Shown here one piece after another: positions 8,055 to 19,837 of a DNA stretch of 64,000 nucleotides; the stretch's first letter is position 1; the number at the start of each line of letters is the position of its first letter. The stretch is taken from contig NZ_FOXP01000003.1 in assembly GCF_900115745.1 (NCBI RefSeq), positions 69,501 through 133,500 on the forward strand, written 5' to 3'. Made by a program: the position numbers and the translations under genes. Source of the DNA: Sphingomonas rubra (lineage in GTDB: Bacteria > Pseudomonadota > Alphaproteobacteria > Sphingomonadales > Sphingomonadaceae). A model generated the notes under the pieces. It did not search any database. It had not been told where the DNA came from and was given only the letters and a program-made list of their open reading frames with translations.

Positions 8055-8825
8055 ATGGCGGGGATGCCTGCCCCCCAGCCTTCCATCATCCGCGTCATCG
8101 ATCTGGAGACCACCGGTAATGCGCCGCCCGCGCACGCCGTGATCGAGATCGGCTGGCAGGACGTGGCCCTCGGCTCCGACGGGCGCTGGGAGCTGCATGG
8201 CGAGGGCGGCAACATCATGGTCAATCCCGGCCGCCCGATCCCGCCGATCACCATGGCGATCCACCACATCCGCGACGAGGACGTGGCGGACGCGCGCTGG
8301 TGGCATGACGTCGCGCGGCCCGTGCTCGATCCCTGGCCCCGTCGCGTCGCGCTCGCCGCGCATCGTGCCGCGTTCGAGGAACAGTTCTGCACGCCCGCCC
8401 TGACCCGCGGTGCCGACTGGATCTGCACGTGGAAATGCGCGCTCAGGCTGTGGCCCGACAGCCCGAGCTTCTCCAACCAGGTGCTGCGCTACTGGCGGAA
8501 GCCCGAGGGGATGGTGCACGAGCGCGGCCTGCCGATCCACCGCGCCTTTCCCGACGCCTACGTGACCGCGCACCACCTGCGCGACCAGTTGAACGAGGCG
8601 TCGGTCGCGCAGCTGATCCAATGGTCGAACGAGCCCGGCCTGCTGCCGCGCGTCCGCTACGGCCCCGACCGCGGCAAGGAATGGCGCGAGATCGAGGAGG
8701 AGAGCCTGGCCGGCTTCCTGACGGATCGCGACCCCGACATCCGCTTCACCGCCGAGACCGAGATGGCGCGGCGCCGGGGCGGCGGCCATGTCGGCCGGCT
8801 GACGCCGCAGGAATTGCTGCTGTAG
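8055..8825 (+). CDS. DnaQ-like 3'-5' exonuclease domain protein
   Basis: A 256-residue protein with a DEDD-type exonuclease fold. Motif I is IRVIDLETTGNAPP near the N-terminus. Later come LAAHRAAFEEQF (motif II region) and HRAFPDAYVTAHHLRD (motif III-like, ending with the D of the HxxxxD type). It probably trims DNA or RNA 3' ends; whether it proofreads or acts on RNA is unknown. The C-terminal 70 residues (LPRVRYGPDRGKEWREIEEE onward) form a small extra domain. The start could be the ATG at 8055 or 8064; neither has a convincing ribosome binding site. It begins 29 nt after the phosphomutase stop on the same strand. Confidence 0.82.
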   Translation: MAGMPAPQPSIIRVIDLETTGNAPPAHAVIEIGWQDVALGSDGRWELHGEGGNIMVNPGRPIPPITMAIHHIRDEDVADARWWHDVARPVLDPWPRRVALAAHRAAFEEQFCTPALTRGADWICTWKCALRLWPDSPSFSNQVLRYWRKPEGMVHERGLPIHRAFPDAYVTAHHLRDQLNEASVAQLIQWSNEPGLLPRVRYGPDRGKEWREIEEESLAGFLTDRDPDIRFTAETEMARRRGGGHVGRLTPQELLL

Positions 8826-8861
8826 GGGAAAGGCCGTCCCCGCTCCGTCATGCCGGGAAGC

Positions 8862-9716
8862 CTAACGACCACACCCACCATCGCTCGCCAGCGCCTCCTT
8901 CGCCACGCGCTGCAAGGCCGCCGCCCGATCGGGCGACAGGCCCAGATCGGCCGCCGCCTTCTCGTCCCGCCCCAGCGCCGTCGGATCGCGCCCGGTCACC
9001 GCGCCGAACACCACCAGCGCCTCCAGGTAATAGCCGGCGGTGCTGCCATGGTAATGATCCCCTCCCCACAAATCGACCTGACCCGCCGCGATTCCGTCAT
9101 AAGGGTTTGGATCGGCCACGCCGCCGCGGATCGCGCAGGTGAACGCCTCGCCCACCGGCATCACCCGCGCCCGCGCCGCTTCCGCCGCCCTGTCCGCGCC
9201 GACGCGCAGGTCGCGCGCCATGCGGTCGATCGGCGTGCCCGACCAGCGGCTGCCCGGCCGATAGACCAGGTCCGGCCGCGACCAGGTCGCGGTCAGCCGC
9301 AGGTCGACCCCCGGATTGCGCGCCCGCAACAGCGCCGCCAGCGACTGCGCCGCCGCGATCGTCCGCGCCGGATCGCCCGGCCGGTCGGGGTCGAGCGTGC
9401 TGTATTCCTGCAGCACCACATGGTCCCACGCCCGGTCGATCCGGTCGCGGCGCTCCGTCAGGTGCCAGGCCAGGCTCCTGCCCGGCGCCGTTTCCAGCGA
9501 CACGCGATAATCCAGCCCCGCCTGCTCGGCGAAACGCGCGAACAGCGCGGGGACGCCGCCCACCCCCTCGCCGTTCAGGTCGGCGACGCTGCCCGGCCGA
9601 TAATCCTGCACTGCCGAGGTCGCGCCGAAGGTGAAGCTGTTGCCGACGAACAGGATCGTCTCCGCCGCGGCGGGCGAGCCGAGCAGGGCGGCGGCGAGGA
9701 GCAGCATCCGGATCAT
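8862..9716 (-). CDS. Secreted SGNH/GDSL-type hydrolase
   Basis: A 284-residue protein with a clear signal peptide (MIRMLLLAAALLGSPAAAET). Just after it is ILFVGNSFTFGA, the block I nucleophile region with Ser in the GNS form. WDHVVLQEYSTLDP and LTATWSRPDL could supply the Gly/Asn blocks, and DHYHGSTAGYYLEALV carries a late D-x-x-H pair. It probably deacylates or hydrolyses an ester in the periplasm; the substrate is unknown. A longer GTG-start reading exists upstream but would bury the signal peptide. It is convergent with the exonuclease gene. Confidence 0.75.
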   Translation of the reverse strand: MIRMLLLAAALLGSPAAAETILFVGNSFTFGATSAVQDYRPGSVADLNGEGVGGVPALFARFAEQAGLDYRVSLETAPGRSLAWHLTERRDRIDRAWDHVVLQEYSTLDPDRPGDPARTIAAAQSLAALLRARNPGVDLRLTATWSRPDLVYRPGSRWSGTPIDRMARDLRVGADRAAEAARARVMPVGEAFTCAIRGGVADPNPYDGIAAGQVDLWGGDHYHGSTAGYYLEALVVFGAVTGRDPTALGRDEKAAADLGLSPDRAAALQRVAKEALASDGGCGR

Positions 9717-9780
9717 CGCGGACTTGTAGCACGGAACGTTCGCCCCCGCTCCGGCGCTTGGCACGGTGAAGAGGAGATCG

Positions 9781-10149
9781 ATGATGGACGACGCACGCGT
9801 ATGGGCATTCGAGGGCAGCCTGTGGGATGCCAGCGACGAACATTATCAGGAGCGGATCGACGACGAGATCGTCATGGTCCTCCCCCGCCCGCCCTACGTC
9901 TTCCAGGGCCAGGAGGCGAAGGACGCGGTGAAGCAGACGCCCGACTGGGACTCGGTCGATCTGTCGGACAAGCGCGTGTCGCGTCCGCAGGAAGGGCTGA
10001 TCGTCGTCGCCTACACCGCGACTTGCGCCAAGGGCGACGAGAAGTACGAGGCACATTGCACCTCGACGCTCCGGATGCGCGGCCATGACGACTGGCTGGT
10101 CGTCCAGCACCAGCAGACGCCGCCCCTGACCGCCGCCGTCGAGAAATAG
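9781..10149 (+). CDS. NTF2-like (DUF4440/SnoaL-type) small protein
   Basis: A 122-residue protein, MMDDARVWAFEGSLWDASDE. The pattern of an N-terminal helix with VWAFEGSLW and HYQERIDDEIVMVLPRPPYV, a GQEAKDAV loop and a strand-rich C-terminus ending in STLRMRGHDDWLVVQHQQTPP fits the NTF2-like cone fold of DUF4440 proteins. Function unknown. GAGGAG lies 4 nt upstream of ATG 9781 and 7 nt upstream of ATG 9784, so either may be used. It precedes the trehalose/glucan genes on the same strand but is separated from them by a hairpin and 106 nt. Confidence 0.7.
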   Translation: MMDDARVWAFEGSLWDASDEHYQERIDDEIVMVLPRPPYVFQGQEAKDAVKQTPDWDSVDLSDKRVSRPQEGLIVVAYTATCAKGDEKYEAHCTSTLRMRGHDDWLVVQHQQTPPLTAAVEK

Positions 10150-10193
10150 GCATATTCTGCGCTCGCGTTGCGTGGAGCAAAGCGGCGCGGCAT

Positions 10194-10221
10194 GAAACCT
10201 CCGGGCGTGGCCGGAGGTTTC
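10194..10221. terminator. GC-rich hairpin (terminator or leader structure)
   Basis: A perfect 11-bp stem (GAAACCTCCGG / CCGGAGGTTTC) with a 6-nt loop, 45 nt after the NTF2-like gene and 34 nt before the DUF2934 gene. It lacks a U-run on the plus strand apart from the TTTC of the stem. It could end transcription of the preceding gene or lie in the leader of the glgE operon. Confidence 0.5.
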
Positions 10222-10255
10222 CCCTACGTCGCATCGCAACAGGAGGGAGAGTGCC

Positions 10256-10579
10256 ATGACCGATGATCGCAACGACCGCGTCCGTCGCCGCGCCTACGAA
10301 ATGTGGGAGCAGCAGGGCGGGGAACATGGTCGTCACGAGGATCATTGGCACAGCGCCAGCGCCGAGATCGACGCTGCGACCCAGGCGGAGGAAGCGTCCA
10401 CCGCCGCGCCCGACGGCACGACGCTGACCTCCCCGGCCACCGACGAACCCGCCGGCGGAGATGCAGCATCAGCCGCGTCGCCCGAGGAGAAACCCGCGCG
10501 CAAGCGGGCGGCGCCCAAGGCGGCCGCCAAGACGTCCCCTGCCGAGAAGGCCCCGGCCAAGCCGCGCAAGGCCAAGTAA
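10256..10579 (+). CDS. DUF2934 protein with basic Ala/Lys-rich tail
   Basis: A 107-residue protein. The N-terminal 40 residues match the DUF2934 pattern (RVRRRAYEMWEQQGGEHGRH then EDHWHSASAEI), a short helical unit of unknown function. The C-terminal half is low complexity with KPARKRAAPKAAAKTSPAEK, like a histone-H1-type tail, so nucleic acid or polyphosphate binding is possible (inference). GGAGGGAG precedes the ATG. It begins the operon with glgE 8 nt downstream. DUF2934 genes are often found beside trehalose/glycogen genes in proteobacteria, which suggests a stress role. Confidence 0.8.
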   Translation: MTDDRNDRVRRRAYEMWEQQGGEHGRHEDHWHSASAEIDAATQAEEASTAAPDGTTLTSPATDEPAGGDAASAASPEEKPARKRAAPKAAAKTSPAEKAPAKPRKAK

Positions 10580-10587
10580 GGAACATC

Positions 10588-12608
10588 ATGGTCGACGCTT
10601 TCCTCGCCGCCCCCTCCGCGCGGCGCACCGCGGCGGTGCTCGCCCCCGCGCCGGTCCCCGCCGAAGAGTTCGCCACGATCAACCCGCGGCTGGTGGTCGA
10701 GGAGGTGTCCCCCACCGTCAACGGTGGCGACTTCGCGGTTAAGCGCATCGTCGGCGAGGTCGTCCATGTCGAGGCGACGGTGTTCACCGACGGGCACGAG
10801 CAGCTCGCCGCCGAACTGCTGTGGCGCCCGGTCGACGAGACCGAATGGCGCCGCCAGCCGATGACCGCGCTGCCGACCGACGTGTGGGAGGCCGACTTCG
10901 TTCCCGATCGGCTCGGCCGGCACGAGTTCCTGGTCGAAGGCTGGCTAGACCTGTGGGGTGGGTTCCGCCGCGATTTCCGCAAGAAGCTGGACGCCGGGGT
11001 CGCGCTCGCGGTGGACGCGACGGAGGGACGCCAGTTCGTCGAGGCCGCCGCCGCGCGCGCGTCCGGCGACCTGGCGACGCGGCTCGGCGACTGGCACGCG
11101 CGCGTCGAGGCGAACGCCGACGACCACCGGCTGCTTCTCGACGACGATCTGGCGGCGCTGATGGCCGAGGCGGACGATCGTCCCTTCGCACTCCGCTCCC
11201 CCCGCCAACTGCTCGATGCCGAGCGGATCGCGGCGCGCTTCTCCTCCTGGTACGAACTGTTCCCCCGCTCGATCACCGACGACGCGCAGCGGCACGGCAC
11301 CTTCGACGACGTGATCGGCCGGCTACCGCAGATCCGCGACATGGGCTTCGACACGCTCTACTTTCCGCCCATCCACCCGATCGGCCGCACCAACCGCAAG
11401 GGGCCGAACAACACGCTGACCGCCGGCGAGGGCGACCCCGGCAGCCCCTACGCGATCGGATCGAAGGACGGCGGCCACGACGCGGTCCATCCCGAACTCG
11501 GCGGCTTCGAGGCGTTCGGCCGGCTGGTGAAGGCGGCGCGCGAGCACGGGCTGGAGATCGCGCTCGACTTCGCCATCCAGGCGTCCCCCGACCATCCCTG
11601 GCTGACCGAGCACCCGGGATGGTTCGCGTGGCGGCCTGACGGGTCGATGAAATACGCCGAGAACCCGCCCAAGAAGTACCAGGACATCGTCAACGTCGAC
11701 TTCTACGGCCCCGACGCGGTGCCGGGCCTGTGGGTGGCGTTGCGCGACGTCATCCTCACCTGGATCGATCACGGCGTGAAGGTCTTCCGCGTCGACAATC
11801 CGCACACCAAGCCGCTGCCCTTCTGGGAGTGGATGATCGCCGACGTGCGCGCGAAACATCCCGACGCGATCTTCCTGGCGGAGGCGTTCACCCGGCCGAC
11901 GATGATGTACCGGCTCGGCAAGATCGGCTTCTCGCAGAGCTACACCTATTTCACCTGGCGCGACACCAAGGCGGAGCTGACCGACTATATCGAGGAACTG
12001 ACGACGGAGGCGCCGCGCGAATTCTACCGCCCGCACTTCTTCGTCAACACGCCCGACATCAATCCGATCTTCCTCCAGACATCCGGCCGCCCCGGCTTCC
12101 GCATCCGTGCCGTCCTCGCGGCGACGCTGTCGGGCCTGTTCGGCGTCTATTCCGGCTTCGAGCTGTGCGAGGCCGCCGCCATTCCGGGCAAGGAAGAATA
12201 TTACGACAGCGAGAAGTACATCGTGAAGCCGCGTGACTGGAACGCGCCCGGCAACATCATCCTCGACATCGCCATGCTCAACCGCATCCGGCGGCAATAT
12301 CCCGCGCTCCAGACGCACCTCAACACGCGCTTCTTCGTGGCGGAGGACGACAACATCATCTGGTACGGCAAGCCCGATCCCGACGGCCGCGGCATCATCT
12401 GCGTGATGGTCAACATGGACCCGCACCATGGCCACGAATGTGGCTTCCACGTGCCGCTATGGGAACTCGGCCTGCCCGACGACGCCACCGTCCAAGTCGA
12501 GGACTTGGCCGAGGGCTATCGCTTCCAGTGGCACGGCCGCGACCAGTGGATCAGGATTGAGCCCGACCAACCCTATCGCATCTGGCGCCTGACGCCTGGA
12601 GGAGCCGC

Positions 12609-12612
<4 letters not shown>
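10588..12612 (+). CDS. glgE: Alpha-1,4-glucan:maltose-1-phosphate maltosyltransferase
   Basis: Extends alpha-1,4-glucan using maltose-1-phosphate as donor, the last step of the GlgE pathway. The 674-residue product begins MVDAFLAAPSARRTAAVLAP from an ATG preceded by TAAGGAAC. It has an N-terminal beta domain, then the GH13 barrel: DTLYFPPIHPIGRTNRKGPN, FRVDNPHTKPLPFWEWMI with the nucleophile Asp, and FLAEAFTRPTMM with the acid/base Glu. The order and length match GlgE. Its donor would come from the TreS-maltokinase fusion encoded immediately downstream, whose GTG overlaps the glgE stop. Confidence 0.95.
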
Positions 12613-15857
<3,245 letters not shown>

Positions 15858-15858
15858 T

Positions 15859-15942
15859 CGTCACGCCGGGCTCGTCCCGGCATCCAGGGTAACGAGACGC
15901 ATCTCCCGTAACTCTGGATGCCGGGACGAGCCCGGCATGACG
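15859..15942. repeat. Palindromic intergenic repeat (REP-like), 29-bp arms
   Basis: Inverted repeat with arms at 15859-15887 and 15914-15942, one mismatch in 29 bp; the left arm begins CGTCACGCCGGGCTCGTCCC. Each arm forms its own GCCGGG-CTCGT-CCCGGC hairpin. The architecture is the same as the repeat at 4198-4293 but with a different core. It separates the treS operon from glgX and could act as a terminator. Confidence 0.85.
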
Positions 15943-15976
15943 TGCATTGCATACGCATGCATTCCCGTCCGATCCG

Positions 15977-16001
15977 GGAACATCGCAGGCCGCGCCCGGT
16001 T
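15977..16001 (+). promoter_or_regulatory. Candidate EcfG (general stress response) promoter of glgX
   Basis: GGAAC at 15977-15981 and GTT at 15999-16001 with a 17-nt spacer, matching the alphaproteobacterial EcfG consensus GGAAC-N16/17-(C)GTT. The implied transcription start lies about 25-30 nt before the glgX ATG. It would drive glgX-treZ-malQ-treY under osmotic or stationary-phase stress. The match is by eye. Confidence 0.55.
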
Positions 16002-16034
16002 CATCTCCCCGCAACCAACGGGGCTCTCCACCAC

Positions 16035-18140
16035 ATGTCACTTCCCGACCGGCTCGAAGCCGGCTCGCCTTATCCGCTCGGCGCGACCTGCGTGGGCGAG
16101 GGCGTCAACTTCGCCGTCTTCTCCGCCAATGCCGAGAAGATCGAGCTGTGCGTCTTCGACAGCCAGGGCAAGCGCGAACTGAAGCGCTATCCGCTGACCG
16201 AGTGGACCGACGAGGTCTGGCACGGTTACCTGCCCGATGCCGGTCCCGGCCTGGTCTATGGCTACCGCGCCTACGGCCCCTACGAGCCCGAGCAGGGCCA
16301 CCGCTTCAACCCCAACAAGCTGCTGCTCGACCCCTATGCCAGGAAGCTCGTCGGCCAGATCAAATGGTCCGACGCGCTGCACGGCTACAAGGTCAAGGAC
16401 CGCCGCGAGGATCTGAGCTTCGACAAGCGCGACTCCGCGCCCGCGATGCCCAAGGCGATGGTGGTCGACGATCATTTCGACTGGTCGGGTGACCGCCGCC
16501 CCAACACCGCCTGGTCCGACACCGTCGTCTACGAGGCACACGTCAAGGGCCTGACCAAGCTGTTCGAGCTGGTGCCCCCGCAGGAGCGCGGCACCTACAA
16601 GGCGCTCGGTCACCCCAAGGTCATCGATCACCTGAAGCGCCTGGGCGTCACCGCGCTGGAGCTGATGCCGATCCACGCCTTCACGCAGGACCGTTTCCTG
16701 ACCGAGAAGGGCCTCGCCAATTACTGGGGCTACAACACCCTCGCCTTCTTCGCGCCCGAGCAGCGCTATTTCGCGACCGACAGCCAGGACGAGCTGCGCC
16801 GCGCGGTGCGGAAACTGCATGCCGCCGGGATCGAGGTGATCCTCGACGTCGTCTACAACCACACGTGCGAGGGATCGGAGAAGGGCCCGACGCTGTCGTG
16901 GCGTGGCCTCGACAACGCGACCTACTATCGCAGCGTGCAGGACAATGCGCGCTACTCGATCAACGACACCGGCACCGGCAACACGCTCAACACCGACAAG
17001 GCGCGCGTCATCCAGATGATCGCCGACTCGCTGCGCTACTGGGCGACGAGCTACGGCGTCGACGGCTTCCGCTTCGACCTCGGCCTGACGCTCGGCCGGA
17101 CGGCGGAGGGGTTCGACCCCGGCCACGCCTTCTTCGACGTGCTGCGCCAGGACCCCGTTCTCGGCCGCCTCAAGCTGTCGACCGAGCCGTGGGACATCGG
17201 CCCCGGCGGCTACCAGCTCGGCAACTTCCCGCCCGGCTTCGCCGAGTGGAACGACAAGTACCGCGACACCGTGCGCAAGTTCTGGCGCGGCGACCCGTCG
17301 CAGCGCGGCGACCTTGCCGCCCGCCTGTCGGGATCGGGCGACCTGTTCGACCGGCGCGCGCGGCGTCCGTGGGCCAGCGTCAACCTGCTCGCCGCGCATG
17401 ACGGCTTCACGCTGGCCGACACCGTCGCCTACGAGGAGCGCCACAACGAGGCGAACAAGGAGGACAATCGCGACGGCCACTCGGAGAATTACTCGCGCAA
17501 CTGGGGCGTCGAGGGCGAGACCGACGATGAGGGCATCCTTGCGACCCGCGCCACCGTTGCGCGGTCCATGCTGACGACGCTGTTCACCTCGCTCGGCACG
17601 CCGATGCTGGTCGCAGGCGACGAGTTCGGCCGCAGCCAGGGCGGCAACAACAACGCCTATTGCCACGACGACGCGATCAGCTGGCTCGACTGGTCGAAGA
17701 TGGACACGCCGGAAGGCAAGTCGCTCTTCGCCTTCACCTCGCGCCTGACCGAGCTCCGCCGCCGCTTCCCCGTGCTCCGCTCCAAGTCGTTCCTGTACGG
17801 CGACGGCATCGCGGCGCAGTCCGACGTGTCGGTCAACGACATCGAATGGTGGGACGAGCGCGGGCAGCAACTGTCCGGCGACGACTGGAACAATCCGGAG
17901 GGCCGCGCCCTGCTGATGCGCCGTGCGAGCACGCTGGAGGATGGCCAGGTCGAGGCGGTGTCGCTGCTCCTCAACGGATCGGACGACGCGATCACCTTTC
18001 ACCTGCCGCCGCCGCACGCCGCGCGCACGGTGCTGATCGATTCGACCAAGCCCGATCAGGGCGAGGTCGACTTCGACGATGCGTACGAACTCGGCGCGCA
18101 CGGTGCCGCGCTCGTCGTCTGGCGGGCGGCGGCGGAATGA
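16035..18140 (+). CDS. glgX: Glycogen debranching enzyme
   Basis: An isoamylase-type GH13 enzyme that cleaves alpha-1,6 branches, feeding linear malto-oligosaccharides to TreY and MalQ. The 701-residue product starts MSLPDRLEAGSPYPLGATCV. It has an N-terminal CBM48-like domain (GVNFAVFSANAEKIELCVFD), then the barrel: GYNTLAFFAPEQRY, VILDVVYNHTCEGSE, GVDGFRFDLGLTLGRT with the nucleophile, KLSTEPWDIGPGGYQ and LLAAHDGFTLADTV. Length and motifs fit GlgX/TreX. First gene of the second glucan operon; its stop overlaps the treZ start (ATGA). A strong ribosome binding site is not obvious. Confidence 0.94.
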   Translation: MSLPDRLEAGSPYPLGATCVGEGVNFAVFSANAEKIELCVFDSQGKRELKRYPLTEWTDEVWHGYLPDAGPGLVYGYRAYGPYEPEQGHRFNPNKLLLDPYARKLVGQIKWSDALHGYKVKDRREDLSFDKRDSAPAMPKAMVVDDHFDWSGDRRPNTAWSDTVVYEAHVKGLTKLFELVPPQERGTYKALGHPKVIDHLKRLGVTALELMPIHAFTQDRFLTEKGLANYWGYNTLAFFAPEQRYFATDSQDELRRAVRKLHAAGIEVILDVVYNHTCEGSEKGPTLSWRGLDNATYYRSVQDNARYSINDTGTGNTLNTDKARVIQMIADSLRYWATSYGVDGFRFDLGLTLGRTAEGFDPGHAFFDVLRQDPVLGRLKLSTEPWDIGPGGYQLGNFPPGFAEWNDKYRDTVRKFWRGDPSQRGDLAARLSGSGDLFDRRARRPWASVNLLAAHDGFTLADTVAYEERHNEANKEDNRDGHSENYSRNWGVEGETDDEGILATRATVARSMLTTLFTSLGTPMLVAGDEFGRSQGGNNNAYCHDDAISWLDWSKMDTPEGKSLFAFTSRLTELRRRFPVLRSKSFLYGDGIAAQSDVSVNDIEWWDERGQQLSGDDWNNPEGRALLMRRASTLEDGQVEAVSLLLNGSDDAITFHLPPPHAARTVLIDSTKPDQGEVDFDDAYELGAHGAALVVWRAAAE

Positions 18141-19837
18141 CCGTGCGCTGGGGGCCGGAACGGCATGGGGACACCACGACCTTCCGGTTGTGGGCGCCCG
18201 ATCGCGATGCGGTGACGCTCGAGATCGACGGCGGCGATCACGTTACCATGACGGCGGGGGATGGCGGCTGGTTCACGGCCGATGCGCCCGCGGGTGCCGG
18301 CACCCGTTACCGTTTCCGGCTAGGCGACCTCGCGGTGCCGGACCCGGCCTCCCGCGGGCAAGACGGCGGCGTCAACGGGTGGAGCGTAGTCGTCGACCCC
18401 GACGCCTATCAATGGCGTACCGAATGGGACGGCCGCCCATGGGAGTCGATGGTAATCGAGGAGGTCCATGCCGGCCTGCTCGGCGGCTTTACCGGCGTCG
18501 CCGACCATCTCCCCCACCTCGTCGACCTGGGCGTCACCGCAATCGAGCTGATGCCGGTCAACGCGTTCGGTGGAACGCGCAACTGGGGCTATGACGGCGT
18601 CCTCCCCTACGCGCCGGCCGAGAGCTACGGCACGCCCGACGAGTTGAAGGCGATGGTCGACCGCGCGCACCAACTCGGGATCAGCGTGTTTCTCGACGTC
18701 GTCTACAATCATTTCGGCCCGGACGGTAACTATCTCGGCGAATACGCGTCCGCCTTCTTCCACCCGGAGGTGAAGACGCCCTGGGGCGGCGCCGTGGCCG
18801 TCGACGAGGAGGCGCCGCGCCGCTTCTTCATCGACAACGCGCTGATGTGGCTGGAGGATTATCGTATCGACGGCCTCCGCTTCGACGCTGTCCACGCGAT
18901 CGCCAATAACGGCTTCCTCGACGCCATGGCCGCCGAGATCCGCGAGCGGGTCAAGCGCCCCGTCCACCTCGTCCTCGAGAACGAGAAGAACGACGCGGCG
19001 CGGCTCGCCGAGGGCAAGTACGACGCGCAGTGGAACGACGATTTCCACAACGTCCTCCACGTCCTGCTGACCGGTGAGACCGACGCCTACTACGCCGACT
19101 TCGCCGACCGCCCCGCCGATCGCCTCGCCCGCTGCCTGGCCGAGGGGTTCATCTACCAGGGCGAAGGATCGGCCAATCACGACGGCGAGACGCGGGGCAC
19201 GCCCTCCGCGCACCTGCCGCCGACCCGCTTCGTGTCGTTCCTCCAGAACCACGACCAGATCGGCAACCGCGCCTTCGGCGAGCGGCTGACGAAGCTCGCC
19301 GATCCCGCCAAGCTCGCCGCCGCCACCGTGCTGTGGGCGCTGTCGCCGCAGATCCCGCTCCTGTTCATGGGCGACGCGGCGGGATCGGAGAGCCCGTTCC
19401 TGTTCTTCACCGATTTCCACGACGAGCTGGCCGACGCCGTGCGCGAAGGTCGCCGCGGCGAGTTCAAGAAGTTCGCCGCCTTCCAGGACGAGGCGAAGCG
19501 CGAGACGATTCCCGATCCCAACGCGAAGAGCACGTTCGACCGGTCGCGGGCCGAGGACGGGCCGGACGCCGACCACTGGCGCGACCTCTACGCCCGCCTT
19601 CTCAAGCTTCGTGCCGAGCGCATCGTTCCCGTCCTCGCCGGCGCATCGTCGCTCGGCGCGGAGGCGGTCGGCGACGCCGCGGTGGTCGCGCGCTGGCGGA
19701 TGGCGGACGGTACGACGCTGACGATCGCGCTCAATCTGAGCGACGAGGCGGTGGCCGCGACCATCCCCGACGGTCCGCTGCTGTTCGCCGCCGGCCGGCC
19801 GCTGGCTCCTTCCAGCTGTGCGGTGTGGCTCGCATGA
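18137..19837 (+). CDS. treZ: Malto-oligosyltrehalose trehalohydrolase
   Basis: Releases trehalose from maltooligosyltrehalose made by TreY. The 566-residue product starts MTVRWGPERHGDTTTFRLWA with a CBM48-type N-terminal domain. GH13 motifs follow: VTAIELMPVNAFGGTRNWGY, VFLDVVYNHFGPDGNYL, RIDGLRFDAVHAI with the nucleophile, LVLENEKND with the acid/base, and FLQNHDQIGNRAFG. These residues (the DGNYLG region and ENEKND) separate TreZ from glycogen branching enzyme. The start overlaps the glgX stop and the stop overlaps the malQ start, so translation is coupled. Confidence 0.95.
   Translation: MTVRWGPERHGDTTTFRLWAPDRDAVTLEIDGGDHVTMTAGDGGWFTADAPAGAGTRYRFRLGDLAVPDPASRGQDGGVNGWSVVVDPDAYQWRTEWDGRPWESMVIEEVHAGLLGGFTGVADHLPHLVDLGVTAIELMPVNAFGGTRNWGYDGVLPYAPAESYGTPDELKAMVDRAHQLGISVFLDVVYNHFGPDGNYLGEYASAFFHPEVKTPWGGAVAVDEEAPRRFFIDNALMWLEDYRIDGLRFDAVHAIANNGFLDAMAAEIRERVKRPVHLVLENEKNDAARLAEGKYDAQWNDDFHNVLHVLLTGETDAYYADFADRPADRLARCLAEGFIYQGEGSANHDGETRGTPSAHLPPTRFVSFLQNHDQIGNRAFGERLTKLADPAKLAAATVLWALSPQIPLLFMGDAAGSESPFLFFTDFHDELADAVREGRRGEFKKFAAFQDEAKRETIPDPNAKSTFDRSRAEDGPDADHWRDLYARLLKLRAERIVPVLAGASSLGAEAVGDAAVVARWRMADGTTLTIALNLSDEAVAATIPDGPLLFAAGRPLAPSSCAVWLA

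Noticed and set aside
9733-9760. GGAAC as a possible EcfG promoter for the NTF2-like gene
   Set aside because: At 16-17 nt spacing there is no GTT (sequence reads CGCTT), so it does not meet the consensus.
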